DNA of 64,000 nt from Typha latifolia (lineage: Eukaryota > Streptophyta > Magnoliopsida > Poales > Typhaceae), in assembly GCA_019914945.1 (NCBI GenBank), contig CM034111.1, positions 7,192,001 through 7,256,000 on the forward strand. Reading direction: 5' to 3'. The position numbers and the translations under genes are program-made. A model generated the notes under the pieces. It worked only from the letters and a program-made list of their open reading frames with translations, made no database searches and was not told the origin of the DNA. This document shows, one piece after another, positions 35,890 through 48,268 of this stretch (its first letter is position 1; every line of letters starts with the position of its first letter).

Positions 35890-37632
35890 ATCTCCCCCTT
35901 TGGCAATTTGTGGCAAAACACGTAGGTTACAAGATATTACACAGACTTCAAATGAGCAATCAATAAGACTAGAATATTTTGCACATCAATCCCTGCAAAT
36001 AAACATATACCAATCCAAGATCAAGTGAAAATAACTTGAAATGAATAAACAATCCAACCACAAGTTATCAATGGAGCATAGTTCAAAAGTACTTAAACAG
36101 ACAAAGTTCACAATTTCTCCAAGCAAAGTTATAAGCAAGATTAGAAAGACAGAAAGACTCTAATAAACTCCCCCTATTGCCATGCTTCCCTACACACGTA
36201 AACTCTAAAACTTTAAACTCGCACCACATATGACACACTAGACACTCTCCCCCTTTTTGACACAAATGCCAAAGACTAGGAACTCGGAGGGAACTGGCGA
36301 TGAAGAAACCATGAAGGCCCTAATTGAAACCCATCTTTCACTTGAAAACGCTAAGATATCACATTCAATCGCAGAAGAAACATCAAGATATTAACTTTAA
36401 CATGATCAAAACTCGAAACCGCACGAAATCAATCAAGATCAAGAGACTTAATTGAATAAAAAAAATAAGAAAATTGATGAATGATCATACTTCGCAAAAA
36501 GTGAAGAAAATCTTGAAGTTTTGGCCAAAAGACTTTAAAAGGGTTTGAAGTGAAAATTTTGATGAAAAAGATGAAGATCTTGAGGATTTGGATTTTTTTT
36601 TAAAATTTAAACTAAAACAAATCAAAAATCTTTTTGGAGATGCACTTCTAGAAAATTCAAAATAGATTCAAGACATAGAATATGACAATCAAATGAAATA
36701 AGTCATACACAGATCAATCAAATCATCAAGAGCATATTATAATCAATTTTAATGCATCACTCAAAATTAAATTAATCTTGATTGATCATAACGATATGCA
36801 TATGCAAGATGAGCATAGATAACATGAACTAATCTTTTTAAACAAACTTTTCTATATAAACAATGATGCAACACAGTAGTCAAACCGACTTAGTATTAAA
36901 ATTTTGCACTTTTCGACTTATTCTCCATAACATAACAGGAATTTTCCTGTATTATTTTTTATACATAAACAAATATAGGTGCAATGATGACTTTCACACA
37001 TGAGTAGGTAGCCCTTTTCTTGTAATACAAATCAAACAAAGTGCAAGAAGAAATTCACATATTTTTTTTTTTTGAATTTGCATATAATGTACTGAGTCAA
37101 ACTGGACTCGAAACAAGACGGCTTTCACACTAACTCATTGTAGCCCTTTTCATTGATCTTTTATGAACATATTTTTTATGACTAAGCATGAGGTCAAACT
37201 GTGCAAATCAAAGTTAATAGTGAGCTATTTAAAAAAATATTCATGATATCATGCTCACACAATAATACACATACGTTATGAGTGCATTAAACTTTTTATT
37301 ATTATAGAAGTCGAGGGAGTGACAAAATCAAAATTGAAACAATATACTACAAGATGACAAAATTGACTATTATAACTCATAATCAAGAGAAAAATCATAT
37401 TTTTATGTCAAGAGTATATTATTGAATCTAGGAGTGCATCAATTTTTTTTTTTAAATTTTTTTTAGCAAAAACTCTCGACAAATCTGAAACTAAAAGCAA
37501 AGAAAATTTCAGAGTAAAATAAAACCTAAAAAGAAACGAAAAAAACTCATAAAAATGAAACATGCAAACCAAAACAAAAAGGAAATCAATCCAAAGCACA
37601 AATTCCTAAAGAAGTACGAAAATACTCAAATC

Positions 37633-37868
37633 TCTATAAATCCAAAGGTTTTGTAAACAAATCACCTTTCTTGACCCATATGGCCTTTGTTTTCATCCCA
37701 TAAATAAAAGCACTTCTAGGTTTTTGCAAAAGTTTGCAATGAGGTCGAATATGCCCTAGAATGCCGCAATGATAGCATGTCGGAACAAACCTTTTCTACT
37801 CACCTTTTGTCGAGGAGTGTGACTAGAGTTTGCCTTTGGTACCGTCGAAGATTCACCGGTTTGTATAG
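37633..37868 (-). pseudogene. Copia gag remnant, second unit (frameshifted)
   Basis: Equivalent of 34875-35110, but one T is lost in the run before the zinc knuckle (aaccttttctact here, aacctttttctact in the first unit), shifting the frame. The rest is almost identical. Confidence 0.75.
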
Positions 37869-38647
37869 TAGAATAGTAGCGCTTACAAGACTCGACTCTC
37901 AAAACAACCCGTCGATCCAAACGACTTTGTTCCTCTCAATCTTGCTCGCTAGAACCCACGATTCACCGCTTCTCGTGATTGAAGTACAATCTCAGTAACC
38001 CTCGAGATTGATCTTTCGTCTAGATAGCCCTTAAGACGAAAGATTAACTTTTGTAGATGAGTGGAACATTGTTAGTTGAAGAACCGTTGTAGCCTCAAGA
38101 AGTCTCCTTCAATAATGCTTCTTCAACGCCCTAGAGATAGGGTTTCACAATCCTTATATATGATCTCCAAGATAGAGCCAAATCAAAGTCTTAGCCGTAC
38201 TCACGAAAGTCCAAGATAGAGCCAAATCCAAATCTTATCCGCACTCATGAAAGTACAAGATACAAACAAATCCTAATCTTATCCGTACTCACGAAAGTAC
38301 AATATTCTTAAACTTTGTTGGTGCGTTCGAACGGGCTCGAGTGCGTTCGAACGCGACAGCTTGAATTCTTCAGGTTGCGTTCGAACGTGTTTGTAAACAC
38401 AGCTCTCGGTCTGTGTGAACGCAGTACCCGCATTCGAACGCGTTTGTGAACGCGGCTCTCTGTCTGTGTGAACGCAGTATCCGCGTTCGAACGCGTTTGT
38501 GAACGCAGTGTGAACTCGACAGCTTTTCTCCAATAATCTTGCAATTCTTCAAACCAGAGATATTCTAGACTTGTGTAAAGCTCATATACATGAAAAAATA
38601 TACTTAGAATATTTTGTACACAATTGCCAACGAATAAAAACCTAACA
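37869..38647 (-). repeat. Copia LTR 3 (shortened, 779 bp)
   Basis: Outermost LTR on the right; starts TGTTAGG at 38647, palindromes from 38325. The sequence beyond (ggtgtgcgttgctag) is unrelated to the polypurine tract that follows the other LTRs, so this is the array edge. Confidence 0.85.
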
Positions 38648-39222
38648 GGTGTGCGTTGCTAGAGAAAAATAGAGTATAAATGTATAATCGTGATAATTTA
38701 CATATGACTTGAGAGAACTATTGAATATACACCACTTGTCCACCAAACAAATAATAAAACTCTAATATTCATCGGCCAGAAATTTATAAGTAGGAATATA
38801 CTTACAAATCTTTTAACAAAAGCGCATAAAGTTCATGATAATTTAGGGGAAAAAAGGTTTAGAAGTGTTAAATTTATACCTCCTTTCAAACAAACAAAAC
38901 AAAATATATTTTGACTCGAGCTGGAGGGCTCTAGTTTTCTGCATTGGGCTGGGTTGAGTGATGAGATATTTGGTTGGGTCAAGTCATGTATGTCACCACT
39001 TGGTGCTAGTTGGGTTGGGTCTAGTCTATTTCAGTTTTACTTGGACAACAAGTCACTTAAGTCATGGGTAGCCACTATATAAGGTATAGTGAGCACTCGA
39101 GAAGGATAATGAAAATTACCCTAATTTAGCTTTTACTAGTTAGTTCTCTCTCTACTCTCCCATGCTCTATCCCCTGAAGCCCAAGTCAAATGGCGGCACT
39201 TTTATCGAGGCCACCAGCTGTA
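38648..39222. other. Unassigned spacer
   Basis: AT-rich at first, then 'ttgggttgggtc'-type words (38940-39030) that vaguely recall family-C LTR sequence. No coding domain and no element ends recognised. Confidence 0.3.
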
Positions 39223-39685
39223 ATAACTCAAACCTAATAATAAAATAAAATAATAATGATAATGATAATTAATAAATTAATATTTAATGATAATAAAATA
39301 TTAAAATTAAAATTTAAAAAGAAAAGAAAAGGAATTTTTTTAAGTGTACATGTTACGACGTGGTTGGCCATGTTGTGATTGGCCTCGTGCCATGCATTGT
39401 TGGGCACGCTGAGGGCACCACGCGCCCTCGACCGCCACTACCGTGTCCAACCGGTTGCGGCCAGCTTATCGCAGTGGCCTCGCTGCTGCACCTCCCACCT
39501 CATCTCCCTCTCTCTAAATTCCTCTCTTCCGGTCTCTCTCTCTTTCTCTCGATCTCCCTCTCTCTCCTTTCTCTCACACTCTCTATCTTTCTCTCCCCAT
39601 TGCCGATGCTAGCCTGTCGCCGTCCTTGGAACCCATCACTACCACCTCTATCGAGTGCCGGTGAGTATCCTCCCTCCTCTCTCTT

Positions 39686-39688
<3 letters not shown>

Positions 39689-39744
<56 letters not shown>
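39689..39744 (+). repeat. (TC)n microsatellite
   Basis: Long uninterrupted CT run in LTR A3; homologous CT runs occur in A1 and A2 at other lengths. Confidence 0.95.
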
Positions 39745-39750
<6 letters not shown>

Positions 39751-39896
39751 CACTTAGGCTCAGGCTTGATGGAGCTGAGCCACTGGCTGGCCAGCAACGA
39801 ACGATACCCTTCTTGTCGGCTCGGATTTGACTTTCCTTCCCTTCCCTCTTCTCTCCTTCTTCCCTTCTTCTCTTTCTTCTCTTCTTCTTCTTCCTC

Positions 39897-39988
39897 CTCC
39901 TCCTCTTCTTCTTCTTCTTCTTCTTCTTCTTCTTCTTCTTCTTCTTCTTCTTCTTCTTCTTCTTCTTCTTCTTCTTCTTCTTCTTCTT
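39897..39988 (+). repeat. (TTC)n microsatellite
   Basis: About 90 bases of TTC/TCC trinucleotide, expanded compared with the same place in A1 (28380-28445) and A2 (42005-42090). Poly-Ser, poly-Leu or poly-Lys open frames here are artefacts. Confidence 0.95.
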
Positions 39989-40160
39989 CCTTTCCTTTCC
40001 TCTTCTATTCATTTTCCTCTCTTTGCTAACTACAGTACTGGGCCAAGCAGAGACAGTACTGAACTTAGCCCAGCACTATAACATAGAGCTCTTCTTTTTC
40101 TTTCCTTAATGGTTTATTTTATTAATGTAAAGTAGAGGAATTAGATAAGTAATTATTTTT

Positions 40161-40164
<4 letters not shown>

Positions 40165-40196
<32 letters not shown>
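40165..40196 (+). repeat. (TA)n microsatellite
   Basis: About 30 bases of alternating TA; a second run lies at 40571-40604. Confidence 0.95.
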
Positions 40197-40197
<1 letters not shown>

Positions 40198-40567
40198 TCA
40201 TTAACATAGTTATTAGCTAAGTATAATTAGTATAATAATTAATAAATTATAATTATCAATATCTGTATATAAATATAGCTATAGCTTATACATTGTTATT
40301 AGATTAACATATATAGATATATTGATAATAATATAATATCCATGTTTATATTATATATAGCATTTTATTATTATATAATGTTTTGTATAGAATGAAATAC
40401 TAAGCAATGATAATTATTTTTATATAAACAGATAGTAACTATTTTATGTATAACTAGTGACTAGTTAAGTAAGAGTAGTAATTGCAAAATAATTGAATTA
40501 TACTTAGTTATTGTATGTACATGTATTTTTAATATATGCCTAATATATAATTAGAATAAGGTTATCA

Positions 40568-40610
<43 letters not shown>

Positions 40611-40929
40611 ATATAAACCTAGCTATTTAATAAAATTTAATAAATTATTATATTTTACACGAATGAATTCTAAATGGGATAAACCACTAACTTCATACTA
40701 AAATATTTTCAAATTCTGAACTCCTTATTTGAGACTTCGTGAACCCCGCTAATGATAAGTTGACACTCAATTGATGGATGTAAGGGATATGTGGTACATA
40801 TCTTCTGATCAAATGTGAGTAGTCTTATTTCTTAGATGCCTTTTTCAAATTAGGATATATTAGATAATTATGTATATGCATGTTTTGGCTTCTAGCATGA
40901 TTATATTATGTTACAAACTGGGGTAATGC

Positions 40930-41470
40930 AAATATTATGTTGGGTATTTAGATTGAAGGTAGCTAGCTCTTTTGATGATGGAAGGAGATGAGGTGGGATG
41001 AATAGAGATGCGGATGCGAGCGAATAGGAAAGAAATAGGACGAGGAGGGAGAAGGGGTCACTCCTAGAAGAAGTAGGACAACGATAGACGATAGGGGGGA
41101 TGATCTAATCGGGGTCGGCTAGAGGTCTATCAGAAGGTTAGGGCATGAGGAGGAAGAGAGATTAAGAGAGATTAGGGAAAAGAAGATTCATTCCAAAAAT
41201 TAATCCAATTAGGGTACACTCCAGAGTACTTAGAGGCTACCCTTTTAGACCAAACAACTAAAATAAATTCCTAAAAACCAAATATTCTCATCACAATGCG
41301 TTCGAAACGCGCTTGAGGCCGTTCGGACACGCAAAACCCGTTCTCTGTCTTTGCGAACTCGTGTAGGTGTTCGAACGGTCCCAAGACTATTCGAACGTGT
41401 AAATCTCGTTCTCTGTCTTTGCGAACACGTGCAGGCATTTGAACGGTGCATTCGAACGCCAATCCTGGCA
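40930..41470 (-). mobile_element. Family-B LTR fragment, minus strand
   Basis: Purine-rich segment, then 'ttagaggctaccc', then a cluster of TTCGAA palindromes (41281-41460) with the spacer gttctctgtctttgcgaac. The same order is seen in the inverted solo family-B LTR at 50471-51275. Both LTR ends are missing. Confidence 0.6.
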
Positions 41471-41622
41471 TGAACCACTCCACCTTCAAGTAATAATAAT
41501 GGTGAAACTGTGAAGACCATCCAAACTGCGGTGACCATCCCTTCTCCGATTACGGTGGAGGACCTTCATCCTCGCAGATGGAGCCCTCCATTGTAGCAAT
41601 GCTAGAGCAGCCCCAGTGACAG
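41471..41622. other. Flank of solo LTR A2, left side
   Basis: Continues at 44448 after the LTR is removed (ccccagtgacag joined to cctcatcgtc). No similarity recognised. Confidence 0.4.
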
Positions 41623-44442
41623 TGTAATAACCCAAGTAGGGTTAAAAAAAATTTAATTATGGGCACAATGCGACCGACCACACTGTGGCCGACCTCATGC
41701 CCATGTTAGCTGCTCATGGTGGGGCGCCACGCGCCCGCGGCCGCTGCCTCAGCCAACCGACAGCGGCCAGCTGGCCGGGGCGGGCCCCGACGCCGCCACT
41801 ACTCCTCCTCCACCGCCTTCTCTCTCTTTCTCTCTTTAAATCTCTCTTTCTCTCTCTCTCTCTTGGCCACCCTCTCACTCTACTCTCTCTCTATACCGAC
41901 ACCTTCTCTGGAGCCGCCACCGTCGCCGGTGAGACCTCTCACTCCCCCTCTCTTTCCTTCTCTCTCTCTTTCCCCCTCTCTCTCTCTCTCTCCCCTCCTC
42001 CCTTCTTCTTCTTCTTCTTCCTCTTCTCCTCCCTTCTTCTTCTTCTTCTTCCTCTTCTCCTTCTTTTTCTTCTTCTTCTTCTTCTTTCTTTCGTTTTCTT
42101 CTCCTTCCTCGGCTCCTCCTCCTTTTCTGCATAGTGCTGGCACTGATGACAGTTTTTTTTTATTTAATTAATTTAATTAATTAATTATTTATCTATTTTA
42201 TTGATGTTATTTATTTAGGTTTTTCCTTCTTAATTAATACAAATAGATTTAGACATTATTCATTTTAATAATAATACATATTCATCATTATGATTATTGT
42301 TAATTATAATTAATTAATGATTAATTAGGTTATAAACTATTACACATAAATATATGTAATACTTATATTTATTTATTTATTTATTTACTTATATGTATAT
42401 TAGATTAATAGATAGATTTGTAAATTATAATTATTAGATTTATATTCTAATATTCTTATGATATACATTTTTAGTAATTCTATTAATTTATTATATATTG
42501 TTATTTTTGTAACAAATAAAATACTAGGCTTATGTATTTATTTATTATTTTATAAAGTAATTTTTAATTAATCAAGATATACTTATAGTTAAGTTTTCAT
42601 TTATATTTATATTTATATTTTTATCTGTAATTAAAATCTAGCTAGTTATAATGATAAGTAGAAATTCTAAAACCTTCTAAATGATCATATATTACATGAA
42701 CGGATTTTAATTAGATAAACGACTAACATCATACTATTTAAATAATTTCAGATTCTGACCCCTTGTTCAAGATCCCGTTGACTTAGCTATCGAGGCTTGA
42801 TCATTGTCGTAGCGACGTGAACGAGTAGTTATTTGGTATTTGCAGTGGTGGTGAGTAGTCTTATCCCCTAGACGCCTTTCTCAAATTAGGTTATATTATA
42901 TATTATGTACATGCATGTTTTGGCCTCCAACATGATTATATGACTTTATCTAGAGATGATTACAGTCAAGCATATTTTTATCATACATAGAATTAGGCCG
43001 ATCTTAGATATGAGTATGATGATGATAAATAGAGATGATTAGAGATGATTAGAGATGATTATACTGTTATGATTTTATATGAAGATGATCTTCTAGTATG
43101 AGTATGCATGTGTTAGATATATGGTCGGAGATTGCATTGCATTATTTTCCTCTTGACTTCCTTACCACCTAAATTCCTGTTATGCATTGACTCGTTATCG
43201 TACTGGATATATGTATGTCATCTGGCATTTAGAAGGAAAGCATGAAATGTGATTAATAGGATAGTTGATAGAAGCGTGAGGATGCCCGAGTAGGCGCTAG
43301 AGTTAGGGGTGCTTGGAGTGATGATTATGGTCGCTAATATGCGATATCTCGTGGCCCATGTCCAAGGTCAGTAGAGTTTGTGTGCACAGACAATTGGACA
43401 CATGCCATTCGTTAGGGTATATGTAGTGAGTTATCACCACGAGGTTTTCCATCAGCTATGTGGGTGCCCGGTCTGGATGGATGTTGATACCTTAGTTGGT
43501 GGCGGGGTATGATTATATTTGAGATACTCTTGCGGGTCGCGGAGTATGCTCTGAGCCTTCGGACATGATGTTGAGACCGGGTACCGGGTATTGAGTGTGC
43601 ACAGTGGTCTAGAGTGATGATGGTATACCGAGATGTCAGTGTTTGACTATGAAACGAAGAATTTACATGATTATTGAGTAATTATCATAATTTATACACC
43701 ATTGTATTTGACATCATGACATAGTCGGGATGCATCATGTATTATATTTGAGAGAGAGTTATGATGATAGTATGACATAGAGATCTATTTATTCATTGTC
43801 AAGAATTATATGCTTCTATCAATTATGACATGTTGTCTACATTTCAATTATTAGAGATCTATTTATTCATTGTCAAGAATTATATGCTTTCTGATTTATA
43901 TTATCCAGTACTTGATTTATTCTATGTTTGGCTTCACTGATTCGAGGTAAAGTCTATTCACTGAGCCTTTAGCTCATGACTCTCTGTGTTTTCTCTTTTC
44001 CATAAACTCAGGTGAACGAGAGGAGCAGGATACTCCCTTAAAGGTCTTGCTGGTGAGTGAGGAGTAGAGTGTGGTTAGTGTATACGCCAGAGGAGTTATC
44101 TTATCCAATGTATTAGTGGACATTCTCCAAAGTGTGCCTGTATCCTTGTCTTATATTTTAGCAGATGACTTTGTACTTGTATAATTATGTATATACTACT
44201 GTTGTGTATATGTAGTTGTGAATAGCTTTTGATGATGTGTTGTGGCCTGTGTGGGGCCCAAGTAGGGTTATTAGTATGCTGTTGACAGTTAGACCTAAGT
44301 TATTCTTAGTTTAAATGCTGCGGATGAAATCATGATGTTGCTACAGGTTTATTTGATTGTCAGTAACTAACTAAATGGTCAAGTGCTACGCACGTGCCGT
44401 GTGGGCTCGTGCCATGCACGAGTTTAGGGTTCGGGTGTTACA
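41623..44442 (+). mobile_element. Solo LTR, family A (copy A2)
   Basis: 2820 bp from TGTAATAACCCAAGTAGGG to GGGTGTTACA, flanked by gacag (41618-41622) and aacag (44443-44447), a 4/5 target-site duplication. Same internal order as A1, with GC-rich start, CT- and TTC-rich blocks (41820-42090) and AT centre. No internal region, so solo. The Ser/Leu-rich or Glu/Arg-rich frames at 41685-42171 are CT-repeat artefacts. Confidence 0.92.
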
Positions 44443-44696
44443 AACAGCCTCATCGTCATCTTCCCTAGTCGAGGTGGAAAATAAAGGTCAAAACCCTAGT
44501 TTTTCACCGATGGTGATCTAGGCACTTTCAGTCTAAGTCACCACCGTTAGCACCTTCCTTGGATCACCTACACCCGAGCTATGGTCTAAACCACATGCAC
44601 TAAGACCTTGGCTCGAACCACTCGTGGCTAGGATTTGGCCCGACTCACCTGCTAGGGCAGACTATGACTTGAATAAGTGGGCCTTAGAGCAGAACC
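44443..44696. other. Flank of solo LTR A2, right side
   Basis: Low-copy-looking sequence between two LTRs. No domain or repeat recognised. Confidence 0.35.
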
Positions 44697-47299
44697 TGTA
44701 ACAACCTATCCTTAATTTTCTTTTCAAAATCTCTTCTCCTTCTTCTTCCCCTTCCCTTGCTTTGCACCCCACCCTCCCCACCTCCCCTTATCTCTTTCTT
44801 CCCCTCACCGCAGCCATCCCAACCCTCCCATTTCCTCCTCCACCGCATTACCTCTCTCCCTCTCTCGTAGGTTGCCGACGCCGGAGCCGACGAAGCCGAG
44901 CGTGCGGATCGCGGTAAGCCTCAACCTTGTCATTAAATCTCGATAGCTAGCTTCCCTTCCTCTCACGATCGTCCTTGGCGGCTGCGACCCCGCGTCCAGC
45001 CGCCGGTCCGAGGGCTCCGGTGGGAGGAGAGAAACCCTCCCTTCATGGGCTTCGGGCCCTTGGTGAAGGGAGGAAGGATGCCCCCCCATGGCCACCGGCT
45101 ATGGAACGCGGCCCGCCGCCGTCGGGCCCTTCTCCCCCTTTCTTTTCTTCCCCTCTTTCTTTTCTTTCCCCCTACTTACCCGTCGTCTCGTGGCCATGCT
45201 GCACCGCCGGCCTCATCGCTGCGCCTCCGGCCCTGTGGGCCTCCCTCTCCCCTCCATCTGTCTCCTTCCCTTGGAAGGGAAGGGCATGCGAGGGTGCGGG
45301 TGGTTTAACCCCCACCCACGCCCTTGCTGGGCTGTGGCTTAGACCACAGCCCACGAGACTTGTGGGCTGTTGTCCAGCCGCAACCCATGAGCCCATCAGG
45401 CCTGTGGGCTGCGGTTTAGACCGCAGCCCACGAGCTAATTCCTCCTTACCTGCTAAGTTGGGCTTGGGCCCAACCCAATACCCCCCAGCCTAGCCATTTG
45501 GGGCCAATTGGACCCTATAACCCTGTTTAACTATTTCCACCTGATTTAATTAGCCTGAACCCCCCGTAATGACAATTTAGTATCATGTGAATTTTAGGAT
45601 AACATAAGACTCGCCCTAGGAGACCCTTAACTCATGTATTTGCCAAACAGAAATGCTCTAATAAGATAATTAATTCTATTAGTTTGCTAATCTTACGTAT
45701 GGCTTACTTGCGTGAATTAATAGGATTGACACCGCGTGAGGGGGATTTTGGAATTCCGGAGGAGCCGGCTAGCTGACGAGATTTAGCATACTGTGGAGAC
45801 CCCCCAAGCGAGTAGAGTTATACAAATATGGAATAATGTAGTTACAGTCATTATACCTGTCATGACACTGTAGGAAGTGTCGGTATTAATACATACATTT
45901 AGTATACCATGTTATGTCGTTACATATGCAGTTATTGATAATTTGCTCATCATGATATTATGAGAATGTTAATGTAGCATAAACATTAGTGTGATGATGC
46001 TCTACATGTATCCTGTATGACATACCCTTGCATATATGTATATCTATTGTGAATATAGAATGTAACGATCATGATGACTATGACATGCTTTATACACTCA
46101 TATACACTATACCACTTCTACCTATCATTAGTAGTCGGATTCTGACTATGCAGTACTCTTACTCACTCAGCCCAAGGTTAATGGTAGAGTTTATTTTATA
46201 TGACTATACTATTAGCGGCTTACACCTGAGGTCGGGAGCCTGTGTAGCAATCAGGTAGTTATACTACATAGTCAGGACTAGATTATAATGATAGAAGAAC
46301 ATATTTGTGAGGCGGGGATATAACTCTACCAGTACCCGACGACGCAAGGTTAGGGCGTCTGTTGATGAGCCGAGGGCTCCCGATTCTCCCGCTAAGGGCG
46401 GTGATGATTTAGAGAGAGTGAGATATGGGCTTACGACCAGGGTCCTTAATCTGATGGCCACAGACAACCGATCACTTGTAGTGTCGCCATACACGTGTAG
46501 GTGGCATTACCGCTAGATGTGTATATATCCCCCCTCGATGTATGAGATGATGGATGGTTATGTGATGGATGATTGTTTCTTGAGAGTACTTCCCTGTGTG
46601 GTGAATATTTCGGTGAGCGATGATAAGTATGATTAATGCTTTGGTAGGCATGAGATGACTAGATTGCTCTTTTATTGCTATACATAACATGTAAACACTA
46701 TGATTGAAATGTGTACGAATAAGAGATTGTATCAAGCTTTATATCTGTGTGGACTTATTTTGATACGTTAAGAACTAGCATGTTCCAGGATAGTGACTGA
46801 TAATCTTTATCGATTGCATTGATTTAGTAACTCATGTTAAGCCATCTCAACAAGCATATTATTATTCCTAGGAAATATAGGCATACAATGTATATACACA
46901 TGTGATTTCATTATTTTAGATGGTATGGATCCTACTCGCTAGGTTGTAAGCTCACCACCTCTTGGTGGTATTATTTCAGAGCTAGGGGACGCAGGTGCAG
47001 GTAGCGAGGAGTAGCTGCCTTTCTTTTTCTGTATGTCTATTAGTTATATTAAGCTCCTGCGAGGGCGTTGTGATTGATGATGTATTTTGGACTTTAGCAT
47101 TGTATTTTGGATATATATTTGGAAGGCTTGTTGTGGCCTGTGGAATTTATATCCGGACTCTTATGGTTGAGTTTAATTATGGTGAATTTGTGCTGTTGTG
47201 TGCCTTGTGAAATCTTTGTACTGACAGGTCATGTGATGCACCGCGTGGGGGGATTTACCCATGCGGTTTACACGTGTATTTGGAGGTTTGGGTGTTTCA
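44697..47299 (+). mobile_element. Long LTR of family C
   Basis: About 2.6 kb from TGTAACAACCTATCC to GGTTTGGGTGTTTCA, a TG..CA structure with a GC-rich first 800 bp and a GT/TA-rich rest ending in a 'ttgtggcctgtgg' block like that of family A. The flanks gaacc and tgtct do not form a target-site duplication, so it may be one LTR of a disrupted element or a recombinant. The open frame 44975-45493 (Pro/Ala/Arg-rich) lies wholly inside and has no known domain. Confidence 0.6.
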
Positions 47300-48268
47300 T
47301 GTCTGCTCCGGGGTCATCCTTCCTTGCGATTCCCAACCCGTCGGTGTCCTTTGGCTTACCCAAGTCTGCTTCTATTCTTGTCTGCTCCGGGTTTGGTTGT
47401 GCCCTCTTTCAATCTGTGCCTGTCTTCTAGTGGCATTGTGGTCTGATTCGGCTTTAGCATTTCGAGGCTCGGCTCTAGCCCAAAACCACCATGTATTAGC
47501 CTCAAACGGGACAGCGCCTACTTGGCGCATCCAACCAAATGTGATCTCTTCACACTCAGGTTCTGGCTAGTTGAGCTCTATGCCCGATTCATGTGAGCTT
47601 TGAGTTACCCCTCCTCGCCTCTACTCGGCCGCATCGCTAATGAGCTCACCCTGGTTCCCATTCCCCTCCATTCAATTTCCAGTGCCTTTAAGGCAAGTCT
47701 AATTAAGTTATATAAGCCTTTAAGGTAAGTTCAATTAAGTCATGTAAGTCTTTAAGGCAAGTCCTAATTCGAGTCATGTCAGTCTTTAGGGCTAGTCCTA
47801 GTCGGACTCGTTGTAACCGACCTCTATATATAAAGGGATTGGGCTCCTTTGTTAAGAATCCAAGCATCCAAGCATTGAGAATTAGTTGAGTTTAGTTATT
47901 TTCTTATTACCATATTTACTGTTTTATCGTAGCCGTTAGATCGTCTTTACCCTTCTAGGAATAGATCATAGCCATAGAACCTCCAAAGCTTCCAAACCCT
48001 AGTCACAACCTTCTTCTAGCAGCCACCCTACCCTACGGCCGTCCATCACCACCTTTGGCTATCTGCCACCCTCCAACGATCGCCGCAACGTCAGATATTT
48101 ACTGTTCTGCCCCGTTTTGACCTATCTCCACTGTTTTATTTTTAACTTTTCATCCTGATCTCCGATTTATGTGAAACTAGAGCCATTAGAACCCTAACTC
48201 ATGAGGCTACTTACCTAACTTTTCATAATTTTCTTACATCCGGATCGGTCCAGATCTAATTCTAACAA
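47300..48268 (+). mobile_element. LTR-like fragment with TATA box and 33-bp repeats
   Basis: TATATATAAAG at 47825-47835 follows four ~32-34-bp tandem repeats (47685-47812), and the segment ends 'ctaaca' near 48268, where minus-strand gag-protease sequence begins. This is the arrangement of an LTR promoter. The left limit is unclear. Confidence 0.5.
47685..47812 (+). repeat. Four tandem repeats of 32-34 bp upstream of a TATA box
   Basis: Units start at 47685, 47717, 47749 and 47783 with the core ctttaaggcaagtc..aagtcatgtaag. Their position just before a TATA box suggests LTR enhancer-like repeats (inference). Confidence 0.85.

Larger units (their letters stand above)
32142..38647 (-). mobile_element. 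Tandem array of a deleted Copia (SIRE-like) retrotransposon
   Basis: Three LTR copies and two internal regions run head to tail, period 2762 then 2758 bp (anchor tagaatagtagc at 32349, 35111, 37869). Minus-strand order: LTR (38647-37869, shortened), internal, LTR (35889-35111, shortened), internal, LTR (33127 to about 32142, longer). Each LTR starts TGTTAGG. Each internal region ends in the Copia polypurine tract AAAGGGGGAGAT (35890-35901) or a one-base-shorter form (33128 on). Both shortened LTRs jump at the same base into gag, so one deletion removed the LTR end, primer site and gag start before the array formed. Units look about 98-99% identical. No matching TSD: ggtgt on the right, atgct on the left. 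Confidence 0.85.
39223..40915 (+). mobile_element. Family-A LTR, 3'-truncated (copy A3)
   Basis: Starts TGTAATAACTCAAACC and follows the family order: GC-rich block with ggccagcttatcgcagtggc, CT-rich block, AT-rich centre, 'catgcatgttttggcttcta' (40880). It stops near 40915; the palindromic-repeat part and the GC-rich tail are missing. The family-B LTR fragment begins soon after. Confidence 0.75.

Noticed and set aside
44975..45493. 172-codon Pro/Ala/Arg-rich open frame
   Set aside because: Lies in the GC-rich start of a family-C LTR, overlaps other open frames on both strands, and resembles no protein family.
44697..47299. Solo LTR call for family C
   Set aside because: The ends look right but the flanking 5-mers (gaacc, tgtct) do not match, so I call only an LTR.
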